Shown: one piece after another, positions 8,312-17,797 of the stretch | How the letters are laid out: each line of letters starts with the position of its first letter | Position numbering within the stretch: position 1 is the first letter of the stretch | NCBI RefSeq assembly: GCF_020524485.1 | Contig: NZ_JAIVLF010000006.1 | Location: 62,001 to 126,000 of the forward strand | From: Novosphingobium profundi | GTDB lineage: Bacteria; Pseudomonadota; Alphaproteobacteria; Sphingomonadales; Sphingomonadaceae | DNA: 64,000 nucleotides | Reading direction: 5' to 3' | Program-made: the position numbers and the translations under genes | The notes under the pieces: model-generated | The model's input: only the letters and a program-made list of their open reading frames with translations | The model's database searches: none | What the model was told of the DNA's origin: nothing

Positions 8312-9198
8312 GTCGGCAGCGCCCGCACTTGGAGCGGCCCGAAGACGCTCTCCTGCACCAGTTCGACCTTGCCCGCCTTGGCAAGTTCCAGCGCGGCGAC
8401 GAAGCTGGAGGCGAGCGCGGACTTGCGCAGCTGTGGATCGGCCCAGTCCTCCTTGGAAGGGGGCACGAATTCGCGCAGCTCCATCCAGTCGAGGGCGACG
8501 CCCACCATTGCCGAGACCCGCGCAATCGCGCTGTCGAGGCTCATCACCATGCGCTCGCGCACGTGATGGACGGCGGGCTGGGCACGCAGCTTCACATCGC
8601 CATAGGCGCGCACGAGGTCGAGCCAGGAACACTGCCAGGCGTTGCGCTTCTCCACCCGCAGCCCCTCGGGCGCACCGCGCGGGAAAACGTCGCGCCCCAA
8701 CCGGTCGCGCCCCATCAGCCGGGCCGCCGCCTCGCGCATGGCACCCAGGCGCTGGAGACGCAGTTGCAGGCGCATCGCCAGCTCCTCGGGGCTGGGATCG
8801 GGCTGTTCCTCCTTGGGGAGCAGCAACGAGGACTTGAGATAGGCCAGCCAGGCCGCCATCACGAGGTAGTCCGCCGCGATCTCGAGGCGCATCTCGCCCG
8901 CCGTGTCGATGTAGTCGAGATAGGCATCGACGAGTTCGAGGATGGAAATGCGGCGCAGATCCACCTTCTGGCGCCGCGCGAGATCGAGCAGGAGGTCGAG
9001 CGGCCCTTCCCAGCCCTCGATCTCAATGTAGAGCGCCTGGCGGCGCTGCTCGGCGGGCGAGACCGCATCCCACACCGCTTCCGCTTCGCCCAGCGCGATG
9101 CCGGGATCACGCCCGACCGGATCACGCCCGACCGAATCACGGGGGCCCGGCTCGCGGGGCACGCCGCGCGAAGGCGAAGGTTCGCCGTCCCCGGCCAC
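8308..9198 (-). CDS. scpA: Segregation and condensation protein A (kleisin)
   Basis: Kleisin bridging the SMC heads. The 296-residue protein has the ScpA hallmark EGPLDLLLDLARRQKVDLRRISILELVDAYLDYI (about 64-97) and ADYLVMAAWLAYLKSSLLLP. The first about 50 residues are not part of the domain and contain a short in-frame repeat (RDSVGRDPVGRDPG, see 9106-9138). The only in-frame start before the domain is the GTG at 9198, 3 bp after nagZ, so the extension seems real unless an internal GTG is used. The C-terminal winged-helix ends in VFGPLQVRALPT. Confidence 0.94.
   Translation of the reverse strand: MAGDGEPSPSRGVPREPGPRDSVGRDPVGRDPGIALGEAEAVWDAVSPAEQRRQALYIEIEGWEGPLDLLLDLARRQKVDLRRISILELVDAYLDYIDTAGEMRLEIAADYLVMAAWLAYLKSSLLLPKEEQPDPSPEELAMRLQLRLQRLGAMREAAARLMGRDRLGRDVFPRGAPEGLRVEKRNAWQCSWLDLVRAYGDVKLRAQPAVHHVRERMVMSLDSAIARVSAMVGVALDWMELREFVPPSKEDWADPQLRKSALASSFVAALELAKAGKVELVQESVFGPLQVRALPT
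9106..9138. repeat. 15-bp tandem repeat in the 5' coding region of scpA
   Basis: The unit GATCACGCCCGACCG occurs twice in direct succession, followed by a partial third unit (AATCACGGG). Because the unit is 15 bp, changes in copy number keep the frame and only lengthen the non-domain N-terminal region (repeated RDxVG). Confidence 0.7.
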
Positions 9199-9201
9199 GC
9201 C

Positions 9202-10215
9202 TCAGGCGACGCCCTGCGCCAGCAGCGCCTCGCGCCGGGCGATGAGCGCGGCGTGATCGCCGGTGCCCGCGCCTTCGGGGCAGGAGGCCATGGCCCGCTC
9301 CAGTCGCGCGCAGGCTTCGGGCGTGATCGTGGGCAGCACCTTCGCGATCCCCACCATGTCGTCCATCTTTGCCCAGCAGTTGAGCGCAATGTCGCAGCCC
9401 GCCGCAATGGCGCGCGCCGCGCGTTCGGGCACTGAGCCCGAAAGCGCCTCCATGTCGAGATCGTCGGTCAGGAGCAGCCCGTCGAAGCCGATGCGCCCGC
9501 GGATGATCTCCTGCACCACGAAGGGCGAGAGCGTGCCCGGATTGTCCGCGTCCCAGGCGGTGTAGCGCACGTGCGCGGTCATCCCGATGGGCGCGTGCGC
9601 CAGCGTACGGAAAGGCCGCAGGTCAACCTCCAACTCCTCCGCGCTGGCAGTAACAGTGGGCAGTTCCTTGTGGCTGTCGGCCATGGCGCGTCCGTGGCCG
9701 GGAATGTGCTTGATACAGCCCACCACGCCCGCGCGGGCCAGGCCGTCGAGCGTTGCACGGCCGAGCGCGGCCACGCGCATCGGATCATGGCCGAAGGCGC
9801 GGTCACCGATGACATCGTGCGCGCCTGTCTGGCGCACATCGAGCGAGGGGTGGCAATCGACCGTGATGCCCGCTTGCGCCAGATCGAGTCCAAGCGCCTC
9901 GCCGTTGGCGCGCGCCGCCTCGATGGCGGTGGCGGGGGCATGGTCGTAAAGGCGGTCGAACACCTCGCCCGGCGGATAGGCGGGCCAGACCGGCGGCTTC
10001 ATGCGCGCCACGCGCCCGCCTTCCTGGTCGATGCAGATGAAAAGGTCGTCGCGGCCATGCAGATCGCGCAGCGCATCGGTCAGCGCGCGCAGCTGGGCGC
10101 GGTCGGCGACATTGCGCCCGAAGAGAATGTAGCCGGCCGGATCGGCGTCGCGGAAGAAGGCGGCTTCATCCGCCGTGAGGACGTGCCCCGAAAGGCCGAA
10201 AATCGCAGGAACCAT
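9202..10215 (-). CDS. nagZ: Beta-N-acetylhexosaminidase NagZ
   Basis: Glycoside hydrolase family 3 enzyme of cytoplasmic cell-wall recycling; removes GlcNAc from GlcNAc-anhydroMur-peptides. At 337 residues it is single-domain with no signal peptide. Motifs: IDQEGGRVAR (62-71), KHIPGHGRAMADSHKELP (169-186) whose Asp/His pair serves as the acid/base unit in this family, and LLLTDDLDMEAL (248-258) with the nucleophile aspartate. It sits between the SPOR protein and scpA as in many alphaproteobacteria. About 105 bp separate it from the SPOR gene, so it may have its own promoter. Confidence 0.94.
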   Translation of the reverse strand: MVPAIFGLSGHVLTADEAAFFRDADPAGYILFGRNVADRAQLRALTDALRDLHGRDDLFICIDQEGGRVARMKPPVWPAYPPGEVFDRLYDHAPATAIEAARANGEALGLDLAQAGITVDCHPSLDVRQTGAHDVIGDRAFGHDPMRVAALGRATLDGLARAGVVGCIKHIPGHGRAMADSHKELPTVTASAEELEVDLRPFRTLAHAPIGMTAHVRYTAWDADNPGTLSPFVVQEIIRGRIGFDGLLLTDDLDMEALSGSVPERAARAIAAGCDIALNCWAKMDDMVGIAKVLPTITPEACARLERAMASCPEGAGTGDHAALIARREALLAQGVA

Positions 10216-10320
10216 GCCGATTTATCGCCCAATCCGCGCAGGCAGGCAAGCACGCCCGATGCACGATGTGTGGACGAGCGCGGGACGGGTACGCCGCACC
10301 CGCCCGCCGTGATGTTCCGC

Positions 10321-11265
10321 TCAGTTCTTGACCTGGCAGGCGAGCCCTGCGCCGCGCATGTCTGCGCACAGCGCCTTGGCCGCCTTGAGATCGCCCGGAA
10401 GTGCCTGGAGGCGATAGACCGTACCGATATCGGCCTGGCCCTGCACCACGCGGTGGCTCATCTCCCCAAAAGGCGCGTACTGGCCCTTCAGCGTCTGCCA
10501 GCCCTTCTCCGCGCCCTCGCGCGAGGTGTAGGCGCCGACCTGGACACCCACGCCGCTGGGCGCCGCGGGCTCCTCCGCCTTGGCGGTAGGCGAGGGCTTG
10601 GGCTGAGGCGCGGCGGCACTGGGTTCGTCCTCCTCCAGACCATCGAAGCCGGGCTCGGGAAGTTCCTCCTCGGCAATCTGGGGCGTGCGCGACTGGCCTT
10701 CGGCCACCGCGAAGCTGGTGTCGCCGGTACCGCTCACGACTTCGCCGCCGGGGTTCTCGGGACGGGTCTTGTAGGGTTCCTCAGGCGCCTCGATCACGCC
10801 GCCATCGGCGACGAGTTCGTCATCCGAGCGCCCGGCCAGCGCCCACAGAATGCCGCCACCCAGAAGGGCAATGGCGACGAGCGCGGCCAGCAGCAGGATC
10901 GTGGTCTGGCCCATCCCGCCGCGTTCGTCCTCGTAGTCCTCATCATCGCCTTCGAGCCAGGGCAGGCGCATCTCGCCATCGCCCAGATCCAGTTCGTCGG
11001 CACTTTCGGAGGCGGCGGGAGCGGCCGTGCCGAAACTCGCCGCGACGCCCGCAGCCGGGGCAGCGCCGGGCATGGGAAAGGGATCGTGCTCGGCACCGAA
11101 GGGATCGGGCCCGAAAGGGTCGGGCTCGGCACCAGGTGCCTGGGGATCGGTGCCCAGGCCATTGGCGGAGGTCCAGGCCCCACCGGTACCTGCACCCGGC
11201 CCCGCGCCCGATCCATTTGCCGCGGACATGCCGTCCTCAGTCCTGTCCGAAGCCCCGTGCGTCAT
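10321..11265 (-). CDS. SPOR-domain membrane protein
   Basis: A single-span protein of 314 residues. It has a long Gly/Ala/Pro-rich cytoplasmic part (1-118), a membrane helix TILLLAALVAIALLGGGILWALAG (about 121-144), a variable periplasmic linker, and a C-terminal SPOR domain (about 238-314, GVQVGAYTSREGAEKGWQTL ... YRLQALPGDLKAAKALCADMRGAGLACQVKN). SPOR domains bind denuded peptidoglycan at division sites, so a role in septal cell-wall maturation is likely. It starts 3 bp after argS stops. The ATG at 11265 is taken; an internal ATG at codon 13 is possible. Confidence 0.9.
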   Translation of the reverse strand: MTHGASDRTEDGMSAANGSGAGPGAGTGGAWTSANGLGTDPQAPGAEPDPFGPDPFGAEHDPFPMPGAAPAAGVAASFGTAAPAASESADELDLGDGEMRLPWLEGDDEDYEDERGGMGQTTILLLAALVAIALLGGGILWALAGRSDDELVADGGVIEAPEEPYKTRPENPGGEVVSGTGDTSFAVAEGQSRTPQIAEEELPEPGFDGLEEDEPSAAAPQPKPSPTAKAEEPAAPSGVGVQVGAYTSREGAEKGWQTLKGQYAPFGEMSHRVVQGQADIGTVYRLQALPGDLKAAKALCADMRGAGLACQVKN

Positions 11266-11268
11266 AAA

Positions 11269-13017
11269 TCACATTTCCTCCACGGCCTCGACGCCCAGAA
11301 GCGCCAAGCCGTTGCGAATGATCTGCCCCACCTGCACGGCCAGGAACAGCCGCGCGGATGTAAGGTTAACGTCCGATGCGTTAACAATCCGCTTTTCCGG
11401 ACTATCGTTACCCAGGTTATAATACCCATGGAACGCGGCGGCCAGATCGTGGAGGTAGAACGCCACGCGGTGCGGTTCGCGCGCGATGGCGGCCGCCTCG
11501 ATCACGCGCGGGAACTGCGCGAGCAGCTTGGCCAGCTCCAGATCGTCCTCGCCCAGAAGGGCGACATGTTCAGCCGAAGCGACCGTGTCGAGGTCGGCCT
11601 TGGCCTTGCGCAGGATCGACTGGATACGCGCGTGGGCGTACTGGACGTAGAAGACCGGGTTGTCCTTGCTCGTCTCCACCACCTTGGCGAAGTCGAAGTC
11701 CATCTGCGCGTCAGGCTTGCGCGTGAGCATGGTGAAGCGCACCACGTCCTTGCCCACTTCCTCGACCATGTCGGCGATAGTGATGAAGTTGCCCGAACGC
11801 TTGGACATCTTGACCGGCTCGCCGTCGCGCAGGAGCTGAACCATCTGCACCAGCTTGATCTCGAAGGGAGTCGCCTCGCCTTGCGCCCCCGTCATCGCCT
11901 TGACCGCAGCCTTGATCCGCTTGACCGTCCCGGCGTGGTCCGCGCCCCAGATGTCGACGAGCGCATCGGCACTCTGCGCCTTCTGGAAGTGATAGGCGAG
12001 GTCGGCGCCGAAGTAGGTCCAGGTCCCGTCCGACTTCTTGATCGGGCGATCCTGATCGTCGCCGAACTGGGTCGACTTGAACAGCGGCAGCTCGACCGGC
12101 TCCCAGTCCTCGGGCGTCTTGCCCTTGGGCGCTTCGAGGACGCCGTCATAGACCAGGCCACGTTCGCGCAGCCACGCTTCGGCCTCGGCGGGCTTGCCGC
12201 TGGCCTGCAGCTCGGCTTCCGAGCTGAACACATCGTGGCGGATACCCAGCTGGGCAAGGTCCGCGCGGATCATGTCCATCATCGCGGCGACCGCCTTCAC
12301 GCGGAACAGGGCCAGCCATTCCGATTCGGGCGCCTCGGCGTACTGGTCGCCGAACTCTTCGGCGAGCTTCGCGCCCACCGGCTTCAGGTAGTCCCCCGGG
12401 TAGAGCCCTTCGGGGATCACCGCCTCGCCCAGGCCAAGCGCCTCGCGGTAGCGGATGTGCGCCGAGCGCGCGAGGACCTGCACCTGCGCGCCCGCGTCGT
12501 TGACGTAGTATTCCTTGATGACCTTGTGGCCCGCGTATTCGAGCAGGGTCGCCAGCGCATCGCCGACTACCGCGCCGCGGCAGTGGCCCATGTGCATCGG
12601 GCCGGTCGGGTTGGCCGAGACGTATTCGACGTTGACCGTGCTGCCCCCGCCCAGGGTCGAGCGGCCGTAGTCCGCGCCAAGCGATGCGATCGCGCCCAGC
12701 TCGTCGATCCACGCGGCAGGTGCCAGGCGCAGGTTGATGAAGCCCGGACCCGCGATCTCGGCAGAGGTCACCGCATCGAGCTTCGAAAGTTCAGCGACGA
12801 GCGCCTCGGCAAGGTCGCGCGGCTTCATCTTGGCAGGCTTGGCCAGGACCATCGCCGCGTTCGTCGCCAGGTCCCCGTGGGAGGGATCGCGCGGCGGCTC
12901 GACCGTGATCGCGCTTCGCTTCAGTTCGCCCGGCAGGGTTCCTGCGGCTTCCAGCGCGTCGAGCGCGGTCGAAAGGTGGCCAGCGAAGGCGGCGTAAAGG
13001 GTCTGGATCGTGGTCAT
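11269..13017 (-). CDS. argS: Arginyl-tRNA synthetase
   Basis: Class I aminoacyl-tRNA synthetase charging tRNA-Arg. The 582-residue protein has an N-terminal Add-1 domain, the HIGH-type motif in NPTGPMHMGHCRGAVVGDAL (around 120-139), the KMSK motif in VKMSKRSGNFITIADM, and a C-terminal anticodon-binding helical domain. The ATG at 13017 (MTTIQTLYAAFAGHL) is the sensible start; the frame is open further upstream but lacks homology. It leads the leftward argS-SPOR-nagZ-scpAB-tatABC cluster. Confidence 0.97.
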   Translation of the reverse strand: MTTIQTLYAAFAGHLSTALDALEAAGTLPGELKRSAITVEPPRDPSHGDLATNAAMVLAKPAKMKPRDLAEALVAELSKLDAVTSAEIAGPGFINLRLAPAAWIDELGAIASLGADYGRSTLGGGSTVNVEYVSANPTGPMHMGHCRGAVVGDALATLLEYAGHKVIKEYYVNDAGAQVQVLARSAHIRYREALGLGEAVIPEGLYPGDYLKPVGAKLAEEFGDQYAEAPESEWLALFRVKAVAAMMDMIRADLAQLGIRHDVFSSEAELQASGKPAEAEAWLRERGLVYDGVLEAPKGKTPEDWEPVELPLFKSTQFGDDQDRPIKKSDGTWTYFGADLAYHFQKAQSADALVDIWGADHAGTVKRIKAAVKAMTGAQGEATPFEIKLVQMVQLLRDGEPVKMSKRSGNFITIADMVEEVGKDVVRFTMLTRKPDAQMDFDFAKVVETSKDNPVFYVQYAHARIQSILRKAKADLDTVASAEHVALLGEDDLELAKLLAQFPRVIEAAAIAREPHRVAFYLHDLAAAFHGYYNLGNDSPEKRIVNASDVNLTSARLFLAVQVGQIIRNGLALLGVEAVEEM

Positions 13018-13099
13018 GATGGCGCGCGGATAGCCCAAGTTTGCGAAAAGGGGAACAGGCCGTAGCGCCCGGGCGCGCGCCGCGAAGCGGTCCCCCACG

Positions 13100-13136
13100 A
13101 AAAAAGGCAGGCATCCCGGAGGACACCTGCCTTTTC
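13100..13136 (-). terminator. Rho-independent terminator after the DUF4168 gene
   Basis: The inverted repeat AAAAGGCAGG ... CCTGCCTTTTTT has a 10-bp core, extended by further pairs. Read leftward it ends in a run of Ts, so it terminates the 13259-13615 gene before argS. The A-rich other side would also allow function on the plus strand. Confidence 0.8.
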
Positions 13137-13258
13137 CCTGTCTCCCGACCCGCCGGAATCAGAGGGGCAAAGGCGGGAGGAGACAGCCGGGAGACGCAGC
13201 GGCCTCCCGGTCCATGCGGCCCTGCAGGGCCACATCAGCGCATCACGGCACTAAGCCA

Positions 13259-13615
13259 TCACGGATTGCCGGTTGCGGCCGACTGGATGCGCTGCATGAG
13301 GGTCGTGTCGCTGCGCGAGGCGACCGCGATCTGGTTAAACTTCTCAGGAGACAGGCCCGAGCTCTGGACGGCGCCCGCCATCTTGGTCTGCTTCTCCTCG
13401 GCCGAGGCCGCGGTGTCCTTCTGAATGTTCTGGATGCTGACCGCGGCGGTGGCGAACTGCTTCACCTCTTGGTCGCTGAAATCCGCGCTCGAGGCTGATG
13501 CGCCGGGCGCCTGCTGGGGGGCAGATTGCGGAGCGCTCTGGGCCTGGACGGCACCGCCGGTTGCGACGGCGCCAAGGGCTGCGGTGCCCGCAAGGGCAAG
13601 CTTCATGCGGTTCAT
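13259..13615 (-). CDS. DUF4168 domain-containing exported protein
   Basis: A 118-residue protein with a signal peptide (MNRMKLALAGTAALGAVATGGAVQAQ), a Ser/Ala/Pro/Gln linker, then a helical domain with the DUF4168 pattern: SDQEVKQFATAAVSIQNIQKD near 47-67 and GLSPEKFNQIAVASRSDTTLMQRIQ near the end. The function of DUF4168 is unknown; the proteins are small periplasmic helical bundles. It is monocistronic, with a strong terminator downstream and repeat copy 3 in its upstream gap. Confidence 0.8.
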   Translation of the reverse strand: MNRMKLALAGTAALGAVATGGAVQAQSAPQSAPQQAPGASASSADFSDQEVKQFATAAVSIQNIQKDTAASAEEKQTKMAGAVQSSGLSPEKFNQIAVASRSDTTLMQRIQSAATGNP

Positions 13616-13799
13616 GTCGTTCTCCGATCGTTTTCGTCACGTTCGAGCCTCAATTTCGGCACGCGAGACCTCGATGCAAGCGCGCACCTGACGCCGCGTG
13701 GCTCTCCCGAGACAAAGCGAAGCCATTGACAAACAGGCAACAAATTGCGCTGTCAGGCCGTTCTTCAGCCGCGACGAAAGCCAGAAGGACAGGACCTTT

Positions 13800-13912
13800 C
13801 AAGGGGCCATCGCCCCTTGCCCCCAGAATCGGCAAGCTCGCCTTTTGCAGCAACCATGACGTGCGCAACGTGCGCTAGACAGTTCGGTAAGCCCGAGGGC
13901 GATGGCCCTCGG
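13800..13912 (+). repeat. 113-bp three-hairpin repeat, copy 3
   Basis: The A end (13800-13819) and B end (13893-13912) are both perfect palindromes. The middle is decayed: CTCGCC instead of CTCACC, with the right half no longer complementary. It lies between divergent genes, 70 bp upstream of the bestrophin start, so it could affect that promoter. The rest of this 367-bp gap shows only an inverted pair (TTGACA near 13727 and TGTCA near 13752) of unknown role. Confidence 0.95.
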
Positions 13913-13982
13913 AACTGTCCTTCGGATTGGCTAAAGCGTCCATTCCCGGCGCGAGTCGCGCTCCATCCAGAGCCCTGCCCCA

Positions 13983-14882
13983 ATGATCGTACGCAACACC
14001 CCCAGCTTCCGCGATGTGCTGATCGCCACACGCGGCTCGATCCTGCCGCAGATCCTGCGCCCGCTTCTCGTCGTGCTGGCGGCCTCGCTGATTGCCGTTC
14101 TGATCGGACAGGCCGCGCCGTCCTGGCTGGCCCCGCTCCACGCGATGCCCTTCACCCTGATCGGCCTCTCGCTCTCGATCTTCATGAGCTTTCGCAACAC
14201 GGTGTGCTACAACCGCTGGTGGGAAGGCCGCCAGCTATGGGGGCGCCTCATCAACGCCACGCGCAGCTTCGCGCGCCAGACCGCGACGCTGGAGCGCGCG
14301 CAGGCTGCCCCGCTGCTCGAGACGCTCGCGGGTTTCACCGCCGGACTTGCCGCGCGCCTTCGCGAGGAGGACGAAGTCGCCGCCATTGCCCGCCACGCCG
14401 CGCGCGACGCGGACTGGACAAGCGCACCCAATCCCACCGACGCGGTCCTGCGCGCGGTCGGCATGGGCTGCCGCGCGCTGGCGGATGCACGCGTGATCGA
14501 TGCGATCCACTACTCGGTGCTGGAAACCCAGCTCAGCGAAATGGCCTCGGTCCAGGGCGGGTGCGAGCGGATCAAGGCGACGCCGGTGCCCTTCTCCTAT
14601 TCGCTGCTGCTCCACCGCACGGCCTATGCCTTCTGCCTGCTGCTGCCCTTCGCGCTGGTCCCGCAGTTGGGCTGGTGGGCGCCCTTCCCCGCCTTCCTTG
14701 TCGCCTACGCCTTCTTTGGCCTCGATGCGCTGGGCGACCAGCTCAGCGATCCCTTCGGCCGCGACGAGAACGACCTGCCGCTTGCCGCCATGGTCCGCAC
14801 CATCGAACGCGATCTGCTCCACACCGCAGGCCACCGCGAACTGCCCCCTGTCCTCGAACCGGACGGCTACGTGCTGAACTGA
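13983..14882 (+). CDS. Bestrophin-family (RFP-TM) anion channel protein
   Basis: Prokaryotic bestrophin homologue of 299 residues, about the family size. The family signature is the stretch MSFRNTVCYNRWWEGRQLWGRLINATRSFARQ (about 63-94). Hydrophobic segments lie at about 24-45, 52-65, 208-228 and 233-250. Bacterial bestrophins form pentameric ion channels in the inner membrane; the ion carried here is not predictable. The ATG at 13983 gives a good N-terminus. Repeat copy 3 lies immediately upstream. miaB follows after 63 bp. Confidence 0.88.
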   Translation: MIVRNTPSFRDVLIATRGSILPQILRPLLVVLAASLIAVLIGQAAPSWLAPLHAMPFTLIGLSLSIFMSFRNTVCYNRWWEGRQLWGRLINATRSFARQTATLERAQAAPLLETLAGFTAGLAARLREEDEVAAIARHAARDADWTSAPNPTDAVLRAVGMGCRALADARVIDAIHYSVLETQLSEMASVQGGCERIKATPVPFSYSLLLHRTAYAFCLLLPFALVPQLGWWAPFPAFLVAYAFFGLDALGDQLSDPFGRDENDLPLAAMVRTIERDLLHTAGHRELPPVLEPDGYVLN

Positions 14883-14945
14883 AGCGCGCCGCTCCCGGCA
14901 CCTCTCCCTCTTCAAAACCCGCGCAAAGGCGTGTAACGGCGCGCC

Positions 14946-16292
14946 ATGTCCAATTCTGCGCCCACCCCTGCGAATCCGAAGACCTACCGGGTCAAGAGCT
15001 TTGGCTGCCAGATGAACGTCTACGACGGCGATCGCATGGCCGAACTCCTGGCCGAGCAGGGGATTACCCCCGCGCCCGAGGGCGAGGATGCCGACCTCGT
15101 CGTCCTCAACACCTGCCACATCCGTGAAAAGGCAGCCGAAAAGGTCTATTCGGACATTGGCCGCCTGCGCCGCGAGGATGGCTCCTCACCGCTGATCGCG
15201 GTGGCAGGCTGCGTCGCGCAGGCCGAGGGCGAAGAGATCATGGCGCGCGCACCGGCCGTGAAGATGGTTGTCGGCCCGCAGGCCTACCATCGCCTCCCCG
15301 ACATGGTGAAGGCGGCCTCGCAAGGCCAGCGCATGACCGACACGGACATGCCCGCCGAGACCAAATTCGACGCGCTGCCCAAGCGCCGCCGCTCCGGGCC
15401 CACCGCGTTCCTCACCGTGCAGGAAGGCTGCGACAAGTTCTGCACCTATTGCGTGGTGCCCTATACCCGCGGCGCGGAAATCTCCCGCCCGCACGCCGAC
15501 CTGATCGAAGAGGCCAAACGCCTCGTCGAGGCCGGCGCGCGCGAGATCACGCTCCTGGGCCAGAACGTCAACGCCTGGACCGGCGAGAACGCGAAGGGGC
15601 AGAGCGTCGGGCTCGACGGCCTCATCCGCGAGCTGGCCGAAATCCCCGATCTGGCCCGCATCCGCTACACCACCAGCCACCCCAACGACATGACGCCCGG
15701 CCTGATCGAGGCCCACGGCGATGTCGCCAAGCTCATGCCCTTCCTGCACCTTCCCGTGCAGTCGGGCAGCGACCGCGTGCTGAAAGCGATGAACCGCGCA
15801 CACCAGGTCGAGAAGTACCTCTCCATCCTGGAAGAGGTGCGCAAGGCACGCCCCGACATCGCGCTCTCGGGCGACTTCATCGTCGGCTTCCCCGGCGAGA
15901 CCGACGCCGAGTTCGAGGAGACGCTCAAGCTGGTCGATACGGTCGGCTATGCCCAGTGCTTCAGCTTCAAGTACTCGCCGCGCCCGGGCACTCCGGCCGC
16001 GACGATGGGCGATCAGGTCCCCATGCCCGTCATGGACGAGCGCCTGAGGCGCCTGCAGACAGCGCTCAACCGCGACCAGTACGCCTTCAACACCGCCTCT
16101 GTCGGCAAGACCTGCGAAGTCCTCGTCGAGCGGCGCGGCAAGCATCCCGGACAGTGGCTGGGCAAGTCGCCCTGGCTGCAATCGGTCCACTTCACGGGCG
16201 ATGTCGCCGTGGGCGATGTCGTCACCGTCGAGCTGGTCGAAGCCGGGCCCAACTCGATCGCGGGCGCGCTGAAGGTCCCCGCCTCGGCCTGA
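14946..16292 (+). CDS. miaB: tRNA-2-methylthio-N6-dimethylallyladenosine synthase MiaB
   Basis: Radical-SAM methylthiotransferase that adds the 2-methylthio group to i6A37 in tRNAs reading UNN codons. The 448-residue protein has three N-terminal cluster cysteines (C21 in SFGCQMN, C57 in [13 protein letters not shown]89 in VAGCVAQ), the radical-SAM triad C162-C166-C169 in [16 protein letters not shown], and a C-terminal TRAM domain. The hydrolase at 16303 follows after 10 bp. Confidence 0.97.
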   Translation: MSNSAPTPANPKTYRVKSFGCQMNVYDGDRMAELLAEQGITPAPEGEDADLVVLNTCHIREKAAEKVYSDIGRLRREDGSSPLIAVAGCVAQAEGEEIMARAPAVKMVVGPQAYHRLPDMVKAASQGQRMTDTDMPAETKFDALPKRRRSGPTAFLTVQEGCDKFCTYCVVPYTRGAEISRPHADLIEEAKRLVEAGAREITLLGQNVNAWTGENAKGQSVGLDGLIRELAEIPDLARIRYTTSHPNDMTPGLIEAHGDVAKLMPFLHLPVQSGSDRVLKAMNRAHQVEKYLSILEEVRKARPDIALSGDFIVGFPGETDAEFEETLKLVDTVGYAQCFSFKYSPRPGTPAATMGDQVPMPVMDERLRRLQTALNRDQYAFNTASVGKTCEVLVERRGKHPGQWLGKSPWLQSVHFTGDVAVGDVVTVELVEAGPNSIAGALKVPASA

Positions 16293-16302
16293 CCCTGCAA
16301 CG

Positions 16303-17019
16303 ATGACCGCCATGCCGAGGGGCGCCGAGGCGCGCCAGCCGCTCGTGCTTGTCCCGGGCCTGTCGTGCGACGAGACCTTGTGGGCCGCGCAAGTCGAAGG
16401 GCTTGCCGACATCGCCGCCCCCATGATCGGCGACACGCTGCACGACGACACCCTGCCCGCCATGGCGCGCCGCATCCTTGCCGCGGCCCCGCCGCGCTTC
16501 GCGCTCGCGGGCTTTTCCATGGGGGGCTACGTGGCGATGGAAATCTGGCGCCAGGCCCCCGAGCGGGTCAGCCGGATCGCCTTTCTGGACACCAGCGCGG
16601 GCGCCGACGATGCCGACGCGGCGCGGCTGCGCCAGGCCGCGATCACCACGGCGCGCAAGCGCAGTCTGGAGGCAGTGCTGCGCGGCAGCCTGCGGCGGCT
16701 CGTCCATCCCGATGCCGAGCGCACCACCGCCGAAGCGGTCGTGGCCATGGCGCTCGGCGTCGGACTGGAGACGTACGCCAACCAGCAGCGCGCGATCATG
16801 GCCCGCCCCGATTCGCACGCCGACCTTGCCCGGATCAATGTTCCTGCGCTGGTGCTGGCGGGCGCGCAGGACAAGCTCACACCGCCTCAGCGCGCCCGCG
16901 ACATTGCCGCCCACACACCCGGTGCGCGGCTCGAACTCGTGGAGCAGTGCGGCCACATGGCGCCGATGGAACAGGGCGCGGCGGTCACCGTGCACCTGCG
17001 CGACTGGCTCGCCGCCTGA
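16303..17019 (+). CDS. Alpha/beta hydrolase
   Basis: An alpha/beta-hydrolase of 238 residues with the nucleophile elbow GFSMGG (S72), a probable acid in VLAGAQDKLTP and the catalytic His in EQCGHMAPMEQG. Oxyanion-side residues follow the first strand (LVLVPGLSCDETLW). The substrate is unknown. It probably shares a transcript with miaB (10 bp gap). A second ATG at codon 4 is an alternative start. Confidence 0.8.
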   Translation: MTAMPRGAEARQPLVLVPGLSCDETLWAAQVEGLADIAAPMIGDTLHDDTLPAMARRILAAAPPRFALAGFSMGGYVAMEIWRQAPERVSRIAFLDTSAGADDADAARLRQAAITTARKRSLEAVLRGSLRRLVHPDAERTTAEAVVAMALGVGLETYANQQRAIMARPDSHADLARINVPALVLAGAQDKLTPPQRARDIAAHTPGARLELVEQCGHMAPMEQGAAVTVHLRDWLAA

Positions 17020-17054
17020 CGCGCCCGGCTCTGGCCCCGCCTCAGGGCCCCGAT

Positions 17055-17687
17055 TCAGGGCTGCGCGTCAGCGTCCTCGGGCGGATTGAGATCGTCGGGC
17101 GTGATGAGCACGGTGCCCATGCCTGCCGCCTCGTCGATCCCGGCGCTCGTCGGGTTGGAGGCGTAGCGCTCTCCGTCGAAAGGCACGCGGCGGATACCCG
17201 CGGCCATGCCCCCGCCGGAAACCGAAACGGCAAGGTCGCGCCAGCCGTTGGTCGTGCTGTCCAGCACGCCGACAGGCAGCTGCACGACCGATAGATCGCC
17301 CACGATCCGGAAGCTGTCGCCCTCGGGCTTGAGCACGAGCAGATTGCACCCACCCGTCCCGCACATCATCGCCCCGCTGGCGTAGGCGAGCACTTCCTCG
17401 GTGCCATCGCCATCGAGGTCCATTTTCGCGCTATTGACGTGCACCACGCCCAGATCGCCGCCCAGTTCTTCCTCGACATAGTTCTGCACGAAGGCCTCGG
17501 GATCCGCGACGAGCGTGTCGGACGCCCCCGCACTGGCCGTCGCGCTCGGCTCCCCAGCCGGCGGCGCATCGCCCTTGCAGCCCGCGAGTGCCAGCGCGAG
17601 CGCGAGCGCAGCTACGGGAACACCCTTGCGCGCAAGACCGAGACGAGCCGACGGGGCGGCAGGCGAAGCCACGAGAGATTGGTTCAT
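17055..17687 (-). CDS. Putative lipoprotein with a calcium-binding-like DxDGDG loop
   Basis: A 210-residue protein. The N-terminus carries an Ala/Leu signal followed by LALALAGCKGD, a lipobox with the lipidation cysteine. The mature part has KMDLDGDGTEEVLAYASGAMMCGTGGCNLLVL, that is a DxDGDGxEE loop and two cysteines that may pair. NGWRDLAVSVSGGG follows. The pattern recurs in uncharacterised envelope proteins; function unknown. The ATG at 17687 is chosen over upstream codons because it places the signal peptide correctly. It converges on the hydrolase at 16303, 35 bp away. Confidence 0.7.
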   Translation of the reverse strand: MNQSLVASPAAPSARLGLARKGVPVAALALALALAGCKGDAPPAGEPSATASAGASDTLVADPEAFVQNYVEEELGGDLGVVHVNSAKMDLDGDGTEEVLAYASGAMMCGTGGCNLLVLKPEGDSFRIVGDLSVVQLPVGVLDSTTNGWRDLAVSVSGGGMAAGIRRVPFDGERYASNPTSAGIDEAAGMGTVLITPDDLNPPEDADAQP

Positions 17688-17797
17688 GGTACGCAGGCTA
17701 TCGGCCCTGTGCGCCCCGGGCAAGCACACCTGCGCGGAGCAGGCCCCAACTCACCGCAAAGGCGCATCTTTTCGAGGGGAGAAGGGAGGTATCATTT

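Noticed and set aside
9571..13065. 1164-codon open frame on the plus strand across nagZ, SPOR and argS
   Set aside because: It is antisense to well-supported genes. High GC makes stop codons rare in this frame, and the translation (Arg/Ala/His-rich) shows no domain.
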